Of a stretch of DNA of 64,000 bases, positions 17,744 to 25,919 are shown one piece after another; position 1 is the first letter of the stretch, and every line of letters starts with the position of its first letter. Origin of the DNA: an uncultured Desulfuromonadales bacterium (GTDB lineage Bacteria; Desulfobacterota; Desulfuromonadia; Geobacterales; Pseudopelobacteraceae); the NCBI GenBank assembly GCA_903868145.1, contig CAIPTY010000015.1, positions 79,029-143,028 on the forward strand, written 5' to 3'. The notes below the pieces were generated by a model that worked only from the letters and a program-made list of their open reading frames with translations, was not told the origin of the DNA and searched no databases. Position numbers and translations under genes: made by a program.

Positions 17744-19738
17744 ATGCTTGACAACGTATGGCTGATCCCGCTCTTCCCGCTTATCGGATTCCTGATCAAC
17801 GGATTCTTCGGGAAGAAGATCAAGAACGAGGCTGTTATCGGCGGCATCGGTACGCTGGCGATCTTCGCGTCATTCCTGGTGTCATGCGGCATCCTGCTGC
17901 AGATGATCGGGCTCCCCCCCGAGCAGAGGGTATTTGAAAAAGTGCTCTTTCCGTGGATCCATTCCGGTGCTTTCAAGGCCGACATGGCTTTCCTGGTTGA
18001 TCCGCTCTCCTGCGTCATGATCATGGTCGTAACCGGTGTCGGTTCCTTGATACATCTGTATTCCATCGGCTACATGCATGGCGAGGAGGGTTTCTACCGC
18101 TTCTTTGCCTATCTGAACCTGTTCTGCATGTCCATGCTGCTGCTGGTGCTGGGTAACAACATGCTCGTCATGTTCATCGGATGGGAAGGGGTCGGCCTCT
18201 GTTCCTACCTGCTGATCGGCTACTATTTCCACAAAAAATCCGCCGGTGACGCTGCCAAGAAGGCCTTTGTCATGAACCGCGTCGGCGACTTCGGGTTTCT
18301 GATCGGTCTGTTTACTCTCTACTGGTGGCTCGGAAGCAACCACAACATCTGGACCATCAACTTCACCGAGATCAAGGCGGCATCCAACCTGCTCCCCTAC
18401 GGTGGTGTCGTGACCGTGGCAACCCTCTGCTTTTTTGTCGGAGCAACCGGTAAATCAGCCCAGATACCGCTTTTTACCTGGCTGCCTGACGCCATGGAAG
18501 GCCCGACTCCGGTATCAGCCCTGATCCACGCGGCCACAATGGTAACTGCCGGTGTCTACATGATCGCACGCATGAGCTTTGTCTTTATCAAGGCACCGGA
18601 AACCATGATGATTGTTGCATGCGTCGGTGCCGCAACCGCGATTTTTGCAGCAACTATCGGCACGGCACAGAACGACATCAAGCGTGTACTGGCATATTCG
18701 ACAGTGTCGCAACTCGGCTTCATGTTTCTTGCCATGGGTGTCGGAGCTTTTACCGCCGGTATCTTCCATCTCATGACCCATGCTTTCTTCAAGGCCTGCC
18801 TGTTCCTCGGTTCCGGTTCGGTCATCCACGCCATGCATTATGCCCTGCACAAAGGTCACCTCCATGACGACGCCCAGGACATGCGAAACATGGGTGGTTT
18901 GAAAAAAGCGATGCCGATCACCTTTCTGACGTTCTTTGTATCAACCATTGCCATCGCAGGTATCCCGGGCTTCTCAGGCTTTTTCTCGAAAGACGAGATT
19001 CTCTGGCAGGCCTTTGCAAATCCCTTCCACGGCGGACTCAATATCATCCTCTGGGGTATCGGCGCAGTCGCGGCGTGCTTCACCGCCTTCTACATGTTCC
19101 GCCTGGTATTCATGACCTTTTTCGGCGAGTGCCGCATCAACGCCAAAGTCAAGGACCATCTGCACGAATCGCCGCTGGTCATCACCATCCCACTGATGGT
19201 TCTCGGTTTCCTGGCCGTAGTCGGCGGTTACATCGGCATGCCCAAACTGCTGGGAATGCTCCCCAACTACTTTGAACACTGGCTTGAGCCGGTCTTCGCA
19301 CTTGCCAATGAATACGGGGCTAAATATGCTCACAGCGGCGGACATCACAATCCTGCTCTTGAATGGGGCTTGATGGGTCTGTCCGTTGTCATCGCGCTGG
19401 TAGGTATATCCATCGCCTTCACCATGTATGTCAAAAATACCGAACTGCCCGGAAAATTCACCGCTACCTTCCCCGCGCTGCACCGAGCGGTTTACAACAA
19501 ATGGTATGTGGATGAACTGTACGACTACCTGTTTGTCAACCCCTGCAAAGCGTTCGGACAGTTTCTCTGGAAAGGTTTTGACGTCATCGTCATAGATGGT
19601 GCAGTAAACGGTGTCGCAGGCGTAGTGATGGCCTTCAGCGGGGTCTTCCGGTATATCCAGTCAGGACTTATCCACAACTATGCCTGGTCCATGGCCTTTG
19701 GTGTGGTTGTGATGCTGGGCTACTACGTTTTCAAGTAA
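17744..19738 (+). CDS. nuoL: NADH-quinone oxidoreductase subunit L
   Basis: The most distal antiporter-like proton channel of complex I, 664 residues, with about 16 helices. Family blocks are GWEGVGLCSYLLIG (helix 5 glutamate), TWLPDAMEGPTPVSALIHAATMV split over helix 7-8, and the C-terminal lateral helix region. AAAGGAG precedes the ATG. Confidence 0.96.
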   Translation: MLDNVWLIPLFPLIGFLINGFFGKKIKNEAVIGGIGTLAIFASFLVSCGILLQMIGLPPEQRVFEKVLFPWIHSGAFKADMAFLVDPLSCVMIMVVTGVGSLIHLYSIGYMHGEEGFYRFFAYLNLFCMSMLLLVLGNNMLVMFIGWEGVGLCSYLLIGYYFHKKSAGDAAKKAFVMNRVGDFGFLIGLFTLYWWLGSNHNIWTINFTEIKAASNLLPYGGVVTVATLCFFVGATGKSAQIPLFTWLPDAMEGPTPVSALIHAATMVTAGVYMIARMSFVFIKAPETMMIVACVGAATAIFAATIGTAQNDIKRVLAYSTVSQLGFMFLAMGVGAFTAGIFHLMTHAFFKACLFLGSGSVIHAMHYALHKGHLHDDAQDMRNMGGLKKAMPITFLTFFVSTIAIAGIPGFSGFFSKDEILWQAFANPFHGGLNIILWGIGAVAACFTAFYMFRLVFMTFFGECRINAKVKDHLHESPLVITIPLMVLGFLAVVGGYIGMPKLLGMLPNYFEHWLEPVFALANEYGAKYAHSGGHHNPALEWGLMGLSVVIALVGISIAFTMYVKNTELPGKFTATFPALHRAVYNKWYVDELYDYLFVNPCKAFGQFLWKGFDVIVIDGAVNGVAGVVMAFSGVFRYIQSGLIHNYAWSMAFGVVVMLGYYVFK

Positions 19739-19775
19739 ATGATACTCTGCAATTTGCATAAAGGAGCATGAATTC

Positions 19776-21389
19776 ATGAGTAACCTATTAAGCCTGACGA
19801 CATTCCTGCCGGTACTGGGTGTCCTGCTGCTGCTGTTCATCCCCAAGGACAGCAAGGGAACGTTGCGTAATGTGACTTTCGCTACAACAGTAGTGACCTT
19901 CCTGGTATCGCTGCCGATTATGTTTGGCTTCCAGACCAACGCTGAATTCCAGTTTGTAGAGAATGTACCCTGGATCGCAGCCGGGCCATTTAAAATGCGC
20001 TACTTCATCGGTATCGACGGCATCAGCCTCTGGCTTGTCATGCTTACGACCTTCATCATGCCGATTGCCGTACTTTCCACCTACACCGCCGTCGAGGAGA
20101 AGGTGAAAGAGTACATGATACTGCTGTTGCTGCTTGAAACCGGCATGCTGGGCGCATTCATATCCCTCGACATGTTCCTCTTCTACATTTTCTGGGAAGT
20201 CATGCTGATTCCCATGTACTTCATGATCGGCATCTGGGGTGGCAAGAACAGAATCTACGCCGCTGTAAAGTTCTTCATTTACACAATGGTCGGCTCCTTG
20301 CTGATGCTGGTAGCCCTTATGTACCTTTACTTCAAAGGGCTTGAAGCCGGGTTTACCAATTTTGGCCTGCTGCAGTTTTTCAACCTGAACCTTCCACTGT
20401 CAACGCAGACCTGGCTGTTCCTGGCATTCGCTTTGGCGTTTGCCATCAAGGTTCCCATGTTTCCCCTCCATACCTGGTTGCCGGATGCCCATACCGAAGC
20501 GCCAACGGCCGGTTCCGTGATCCTGGCTGCAATACTCCTGAAAATGGGCACCTACGGCTATGTCCGTTTTGCCATACCACTGTTTCCTGAAGCGGCTCAC
20601 AAATTTGCGCCCCTGATTGCCACTCTGGCCGTCATCGGCATCATCTACGCCGCGCTTGTAGCCATGGTACAGGAGGATGTCAAGAAGCTCGTAGCCTATT
20701 CATCAGTGGCTCATCTCGGCTTCGTCATGCTGGGTGTCTTCGCTTTCAATGTTGAAGGAATAACCGGCGGCATGCTTCAGATGATCAACCACGGCATCTC
20801 CACCGGAGCGCTCTTTCTTATCGTCGGTTTCATTTACGAACGACGGCATACCCGCCTGATTACCGATTTCGGCGGACTCTCCAAACAGATGCCGGTCTTT
20901 GCCACCATTTTCATGATTGTCACGTTTTCCTCAATCGGGCTCCCAGGAACAAACGGATTTGTCGGCGAGTTCCTTGTTTTGATCGGCGCGTTTGAAAGCC
21001 AGTTGCGCTGGTGGACGGTTATCGCCTCCAGTGGTGTGATTCTGTCGGCGGTTTACATGCTCTGGGTCTTCCAGAGAGTCATGTTTGGCGAGTTGGATAA
21101 CCCGAAAAACCAAAAACTGGCAGATTTGAATGCCCGCGAAATCAGCATAATGGTTCCGCTGATCATCATGATCTTTGTTATGGGAATCTATCCGAAGCCC
21201 TTTATCGATACGATGGAACCGGCGATAAAAAAGCTGGTTTCCCAGGTGCGGACGACCAGAATGTCAGCCCGGAGTGATTCTCTGCCTGCAATTCCGGCAG
21301 GGCATCCCGGAATGCCTGCGGCGCCCGCTTCAGCTCCATTGCCTGAAGGGCACGCGCCGTCAGCAGTGAATCCTCATCATCCCCAGTGA
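19776..21389 (+). CDS. nuoM: NADH-quinone oxidoreductase subunit M
   Basis: Antiporter-like proton channel, 537 residues. The helix 5 glutamate lies in FYIFWEVMLIPMYF and the conserved lysine/His region in FPLHTWLPDAHTEAPTAGS. After the last helix there is an odd tail of about 50 residues rich in Pro, Ala and His (starting near QVRTTRMSARSDS), which is not part of the usual fold and ends ...HAPSAVNPHHPQ. Confidence 0.95.
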   Translation: MSNLLSLTTFLPVLGVLLLLFIPKDSKGTLRNVTFATTVVTFLVSLPIMFGFQTNAEFQFVENVPWIAAGPFKMRYFIGIDGISLWLVMLTTFIMPIAVLSTYTAVEEKVKEYMILLLLLETGMLGAFISLDMFLFYIFWEVMLIPMYFMIGIWGGKNRIYAAVKFFIYTMVGSLLMLVALMYLYFKGLEAGFTNFGLLQFFNLNLPLSTQTWLFLAFALAFAIKVPMFPLHTWLPDAHTEAPTAGSVILAAILLKMGTYGYVRFAIPLFPEAAHKFAPLIATLAVIGIIYAALVAMVQEDVKKLVAYSSVAHLGFVMLGVFAFNVEGITGGMLQMINHGISTGALFLIVGFIYERRHTRLITDFGGLSKQMPVFATIFMIVTFSSIGLPGTNGFVGEFLVLIGAFESQLRWWTVIASSGVILSAVYMLWVFQRVMFGELDNPKNQKLADLNAREISIMVPLIIMIFVMGIYPKPFIDTMEPAIKKLVSQVRTTRMSARSDSLPAIPAGHPGMPAAPASAPLPEGHAPSAVNPHHPQ

Positions 21390-21430
21390 TTACAACAGAC
21401 ACGAGTCAATACGACCGGAGGATATTTTAG

Positions 21431-22912
21431 ATGGAAGCACTTTCGTTCCAGCAAGCTCTTCAGCAGTCAATACTATCTGCCAACCTGATTCCGATCCTTC
21501 CGGAGATACTTCTCTCCGTACTCGCCATGGTTCTGCTGCTCGTCAATGTATTCGCGCCGGCCGGCCAGAAATCGTATCTGAACTACATCAGTTTCTTCGG
21601 GATAGTGGTCACAGGCATACTGGTGGCGGTCGGCTGGGGAGGGCACATTGAGAGCTTCAGCGGTTCGGTTGTCCTGGACAACTTTGCCACGTTCTTCAAA
21701 TTAATCTTTCTGGTTTCGGCCGGACTCGCCATTCTCATAGCAGACCAGTACATGGAGCGCGAAGGTTGTAATCACGGGGAACTCTACCCGCTGATTCTCT
21801 TCACGGTTGTCGGAATGATGCTGATGGCATCGGGCACCGATCTGATGACCATATTCCTTGGTCTCGAGGTCATGTCCGTTTCACTGTACGTGCTGGCAGG
21901 TTTCAACCGGGGCAGCATCAAATCAAATGAGGCCGGTCTCAAATACTTCCTTCTGGGCGCTTTCTCCACCGGCTTTCTCCTGTACGGCATGGCGCTGATC
22001 TATGGCGCTACCGGCACGACCCGTATCGCCAAAATTGCTGTGCAGGTTGGACAGATGAGTCTTCCTTCCGCCAATATCATGCTCCTGGCTGGCATGCTGC
22101 TGATGCTGACAGGCTTTGCCTTTAAGGTGGCGGCAGCTCCGTTCCATATGTGGACCCCCGATGTGTATGAAGGAGCACCAACACCAATTACCGCATTTAT
22201 GTCGGCCGGCCCGAAGGCCGCAGGGTTCGCGGCAGCGTTGCGGATATTTCTGGTCGCCCTCCCCACCATGCAGGTAGAGTGGAGTCAGGTGTTCTGGGTT
22301 CTGGCCGTTCTGACCATGACGGTCGGAAACATAACCGCGCTCCGCCAGGATAACATCAAGCGCATGCTGGCCTATTCATCAATTGCCCATGCCGGTTATG
22401 CACTGGTGGGCTTTGCCGCCGGTAACCCCACCGGTACCGCAGGCATACTGTTCTACATGCTCTCATATTCATTCATGAACATCGGCGCATTTGCCATCAT
22501 TATTCTGGTAGGTAAAAAGGGTGAGTCAAACGGAACCGTTCAGGATTTTGCCGGTTTTGGAGTCAAGCACCCTGTCCTGGCGGTTGCCATGTCGATCTTT
22601 CTGTTTTCACTGGCAGGCATGCCACCAACGGCTGGTTTTATCGGCAAATTCTACCTGTTCTCCGGCGCAGTACAGAAGGGCTATATCTGGCTTGCTATTA
22701 TCGGTGTACTCAATAGCGCAGCTTCGGTCTACTACTACCTGCGGGTAATGGTCTATATGTACATGAAGGATTCGACCGAGGAGTTTGACTGGATGCAGCT
22801 GACAGTTCCCATGGCGCTCTGCGTCGCAATTGCTGTTGCCGGCTCCCTGATACCCGGTATCGTACCATCGTTCATTCTGCAGTTTGCACAGCAGGCGGTA
22901 CGTTTGATTTGA
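21431..22912 (+). CDS. nuoN: NADH-quinone oxidoreductase subunit N
   Basis: The third antiporter-like subunit, 493 residues, nearest the NuoK/J/A/H cluster. It carries LGLEVMSVSLYVLAGFNR (helix 5 glutamate) and FHMWTPDVYEGAPTPITAFM. It closes the operon and is followed by a strong terminator 25 bases after the stop. Confidence 0.96.
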   Translation: MEALSFQQALQQSILSANLIPILPEILLSVLAMVLLLVNVFAPAGQKSYLNYISFFGIVVTGILVAVGWGGHIESFSGSVVLDNFATFFKLIFLVSAGLAILIADQYMEREGCNHGELYPLILFTVVGMMLMASGTDLMTIFLGLEVMSVSLYVLAGFNRGSIKSNEAGLKYFLLGAFSTGFLLYGMALIYGATGTTRIAKIAVQVGQMSLPSANIMLLAGMLLMLTGFAFKVAAAPFHMWTPDVYEGAPTPITAFMSAGPKAAGFAAALRIFLVALPTMQVEWSQVFWVLAVLTMTVGNITALRQDNIKRMLAYSSIAHAGYALVGFAAGNPTGTAGILFYMLSYSFMNIGAFAIIILVGKKGESNGTVQDFAGFGVKHPVLAVAMSIFLFSLAGMPPTAGFIGKFYLFSGAVQKGYIWLAIIGVLNSAASVYYYLRVMVYMYMKDSTEEFDWMQLTVPMALCVAIAVAGSLIPGIVPSFILQFAQQAVRLI

Positions 22913-22936
22913 TTGCGGCCGCTCCAATCCGAAATG

Positions 22937-22969
22937 AAAAGGGCATCTCCGACGGGGATGCCCTTTTTT
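22937..22969 (+). terminator. Intrinsic terminator of the nuo operon
   Basis: A ten-pair stem (22941-22950 with 22954-22963, one G-U pair) with a GAC loop and six T after it. The stem core is shared with the terminator at 4392-4438. It may also serve the minus-strand DUF2288 gene, as A-runs lie on the left. Confidence 0.92.
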
Positions 22970-23001
22970 CGAGTAAAGTTTTTGCCGCGCCAGAATAAAG
23001 C

Positions 23002-23304
23002 TCAATGAAAAGTGGGAGTTCGCTCCTGAATCAAAACGTACGGGCTGACAATCAGCATGGAAAACTTCTTCTGCCCCTGGTCATCCCAATGACGGATTTG
23101 AGAGCCTGAAGGCTTGCCGATCTTGCCACGGTTGATCCACTCCTGAATGACATCCGTATCGTCATGTGCGACTTTTAGCGCCGCCTCTGCCAGATCAATA
23201 CTGTCATCAATCAGAACCAGAGCACCACGTTCCAGGTGAGCCCTCAGCCAGCTCCATTCCGCTTCATCTACGGCCAACGCCAGTTCTTCTTTCTCCGGTA
23301 TCAT
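23002..23304 (-). CDS. DUF2288 family protein
   Basis: A 100-residue soluble protein. The central block WSWLRAHLERGALVLIDDS, then AHDDTDVIQEWINRGKIGKPS and the end FSMLIVSPYVLIQE match what I know of DUF2288, a widespread family without known function. Start at 23304 (MIPEKEELALAV) is backed by AGAGGAGA five bases upstream. It lies 40 bases from the glycosyltransferase gene and could be its operon partner. Confidence 0.75.
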   Translation of the reverse strand: MIPEKEELALAVDEAEWSWLRAHLERGALVLIDDSIDLAEAALKVAHDDTDVIQEWINRGKIGKPSGSQIRHWDDQGQKKFSMLIVSPYVLIQERTPTFH

Positions 23305-23344
23305 GGAGTCTCCTCTGTGAATACATTCAGGATAATCGGATGTA

Positions 23345-24355
23345 TCAGGAAACACAGATAAAGTCGAGCCCTTCCTGAAGCCCGTGGTGAGCAATCAGGG
23401 TCCTGAACTGTTCTCGGGCCCCGCGTACACCGATGGCGACCAGAATTTTGTCCTCAAGAGCCCCAATCATGTCTGGATGGACAACCGCGGCTCCATGGAG
23501 ATTTCTCCCCACTTTTCGAGGATCAACGTCAAGCCAGGCGGAAACGCCGATATTCTCATCTCTGAGCAGGCGCTGCCAGGCCCGCCCTTCCTGCCCGGCG
23601 CCCGCAATGACAACACGGTCAACATCTGAAAGAAAACTATTTTTCAGATGGTACATTTTGCAGTTCCTGAATGCGACAGCAGAATACTCATCCATTGTTC
23701 GCGTCGCGCGTTCAGGATGATCCCGCCAGAAAAAAAGGACCTCGGGCAATCTGGCGAAACGGATGCCGGCCCGGGCCAATCGTAACCAGAGATCGTAATC
23801 CTCTGCCCAGCCGCAATTGCGGTAACCCCCCACCTGCTCCAGCAGATCTCTGCGGCAGACGATACTGGGATGGACGAACGGCGATTCCACACACAGGTCC
23901 CGCATGATACTGTCATGACAGTCAAGAGCATTCTGCCAGGTTTCGTAGGCAATCATGCCCGGTCTGAGCCTCCTGCGGGGAAAATGACGGAAATTGCAGG
24001 CAACCAGGCCCACCTCGGGGTGACTGTCAAGGTATGCGACCTGGAGTTCCAGACGCCGCGGGTGGCAGACATCGTCACCGTCCATGCGCGCCACCAGAGG
24101 GGCTCTACAGACTGCCAGCCCGGCAGCCAGAGCCGGCACCAATCCCCTGTCGGCGGGGCGAAGTACCCGAACCCGAGAATCCCGATGTCCGGCGGCGGCG
24201 AGGATCGCAGGCGATGCGTCACTCGAAGCATCATCGACTGCAATCAGTTCCCACTCTGAGAAGGTTTGTTGAAAAAGTGACGCCAATGCAGCGGGAAGAA
24301 ACTGCTCCTCATTGCGAACCGGCATAATAATTGAGACGCGGGGTTGAGCGTGCAT
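23345..24355 (-). CDS. Family 2 glycosyltransferase with a Rossmann-like C-terminal domain
   Basis: A 336-residue protein. The first 230 residues form a GT-A glycosyltransferase: VSIIMPVRNEEQFLPAAL at the start, the DDAS motif, and the metal-binding MDGDD near residue 90. The last 95 residues (VDRVVIAGAGQEGRAWQRLL onward) read like a nucleotide-binding Rossmann domain of the PglD type, with a GAGQEG turn and a VHPDMIG segment. It likely adds a sugar to a surface glycan, with the tail adding a second, unknown activity. Donor and acceptor cannot be told. Confidence 0.8.
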   Translation of the reverse strand: MHAQPRVSIIMPVRNEEQFLPAALASLFQQTFSEWELIAVDDASSDASPAILAAAGHRDSRVRVLRPADRGLVPALAAGLAVCRAPLVARMDGDDVCHPRRLELQVAYLDSHPEVGLVACNFRHFPRRRLRPGMIAYETWQNALDCHDSIMRDLCVESPFVHPSIVCRRDLLEQVGGYRNCGWAEDYDLWLRLARAGIRFARLPEVLFFWRDHPERATRTMDEYSAVAFRNCKMYHLKNSFLSDVDRVVIAGAGQEGRAWQRLLRDENIGVSAWLDVDPRKVGRNLHGAAVVHPDMIGALEDKILVAIGVRGAREQFRTLIAHHGLQEGLDFICVS

Positions 24356-24366
24356 GAGGCACCCGA

Positions 24367-25128
24367 TCAGCGGAAATTCTGCCAGATCAGCCTGGCAGTG
24401 ATGAGCAGCACCATGGTAATGAATACCGGACGGATAAAGCGGGTTCCTCTATTGACCACCAGCCGGGCGCCAATACGGGCTCCAATGAACTGGCCGATTC
24501 CCATCACCAGACCTTCGCGCCAGAGGACCGAACCACCGATGCTGAAAAAGAGCAGCGAGATGAAGTTACTGGTGAAATTCATCACCTTGGTGTAACCGGT
24601 CGCCTTAGTCATGTTAAACCCCAGGCCGAGCATAAGCGCCATAACCCAGAATGAACCGGTGCCGGGTCCGAAGAAGCCATCGTAGAAACCAAGGGTACTG
24701 CCTGCAAGAAAAAAGAACAGGAGTGGCCCCATCCGGGGATGAATGTCATGCAGGCCGAGGCGGGGCGTCAACAGGGTGTAGACCACAATTGCCAGCAGCA
24801 GCCAGGGAATGACAAGTCTCAGAAATCCGGGATCCAGCAACTGAACAACCCAGGTGCCGAAGCCGGCTCCCAGGGCAGTGAAGGCGATGCCTGTCCTGCA
24901 TTCACCCAGCCTGACGGTCCCGGCCCGGATAAAGGTCAGCATGGCGCTGCCCGAACCGAAGCTGGCCTGAAGCTTGTTGGTACCCAAGGCCACCTGTGGC
25001 GGCAGACCTATGCCCAGCAGTACGGGAATGGTAATCAGGCCTCCTCCGCCCGCTATTGCATCCACCAGACCGGCTGTAAGACCGGCGACGAAGAGAAGTG
25101 GAAATAACAGTATGTGCTGATGCATCAT
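24367..25128 (-). CDS. TauE/SafE (TSUP) family permease
   Basis: A 253-residue inner-membrane protein with about eight helices. The N-terminal repeat GLVDAIAGGGGLITIPVLL and LGTNKLQASFGSGSAMLTF, and the second-half match GFYDGFFGPGTGSFW followed by KATGYTKVMNFTSNF, are diagnostic of the TSUP family, which moves sulfite, sulfoacetate or related anions. Substrate is unknown here. It ends 11 bases before the glycosyltransferase gene starts, so the three minus-strand genes may form one unit. Confidence 0.88.
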   Translation of the reverse strand: MMHQHILLFPLLFVAGLTAGLVDAIAGGGGLITIPVLLGIGLPPQVALGTNKLQASFGSGSAMLTFIRAGTVRLGECRTGIAFTALGAGFGTWVVQLLDPGFLRLVIPWLLLAIVVYTLLTPRLGLHDIHPRMGPLLFFFLAGSTLGFYDGFFGPGTGSFWVMALMLGLGFNMTKATGYTKVMNFTSNFISLLFFSIGGSVLWREGLVMGIGQFIGARIGARLVVNRGTRFIRPVFITMVLLITARLIWQNFR

Positions 25129-25259
25129 TCTCTCCTCCCGGTCACCGGCTTTCGACCTTCGAGAGAGACCGACGACGGAAAAACGGCGGAACAGGAATTC
25201 GCTTGACTATAGTCGGAAAAATCAACGAGGATGCGGAATAAACGTATAGGACACTACGA

Positions 25260-25919
25260 GTGAACAGTCAATCATTCCACAAAAACTCCACCCTTGCAGC
25301 TATTGCGGACCGGCTTGAACGCCTCCAGCATCATGAATGTAGCGGAACAGACCGCACCCGCGCGGCCGTGGCCATGATTCTGCGAGAGGCGGGAGGTGAT
25401 CTGGAGATACTCTTTATTGAGCGGGCTCGAGATGAGAGGGATCCCTGGTCCGGTCATCTGGCATTTCCGGGAGGCAAGGTAGAGCAGGGCGAGAACCCCC
25501 GTCAAGCCGCAGAGCGCGAAACATGGGAAGAGATTGGTCTTGATCTGCAGTCAGCCTCTTTTCTGGGTCAGTTCCCTGATATTGTCGGGGCTAACCTGCC
25601 GGTCAGGGTTTCATGTTTTGTCTACGGGATCAACACCGCGCCGCTTGATATGGTGGCAAACGCAGAGGTGCACGATATGTTCTGGGTCAGTCTGGCTGAA
25701 ATAGCTGATACGGAACGACATTTGACGACGATGGTCGGATTTTCCGGAACATCAATGGAGGTTCCGGCCATAATCCTTCCGCAACCGGACAAACCGGTGC
25801 TCTGGGGCATAACCTACCGTCTGGTGATGTATCTCCTGGAGGAGACGTCCGGGAGTGCCTCCTCAGAGCCTCTTCCCGATCCGTTTAAGCAGCAGGGAAT
25901 TCAGCACAACCGAAACTGA
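25260..25919 (+). CDS. Nudix hydrolase, CoA-pyrophosphatase-like
   Basis: A 219-residue protein with a full Nudix box: GGKVEQGENPRQAAERETWEE followed by IGL, about residues 71-94. A UPF0035-like pattern around it (GHLAFPGG before the box) suggests the NudL/CoA pyrophosphatase group, which cleaves CoA or similar dinucleotides. The start is a GTG at 25260; no better ATG is present. The 3' end overlaps the convergent copper ATPase gene by 57 bases. Confidence 0.85.
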   Translation: MNSQSFHKNSTLAAIADRLERLQHHECSGTDRTRAAVAMILREAGGDLEILFIERARDERDPWSGHLAFPGGKVEQGENPRQAAERETWEEIGLDLQSASFLGQFPDIVGANLPVRVSCFVYGINTAPLDMVANAEVHDMFWVSLAEIADTERHLTTMVGFSGTSMEVPAIILPQPDKPVLWGITYRLVMYLLEETSGSASSEPLPDPFKQQGIQHNRN

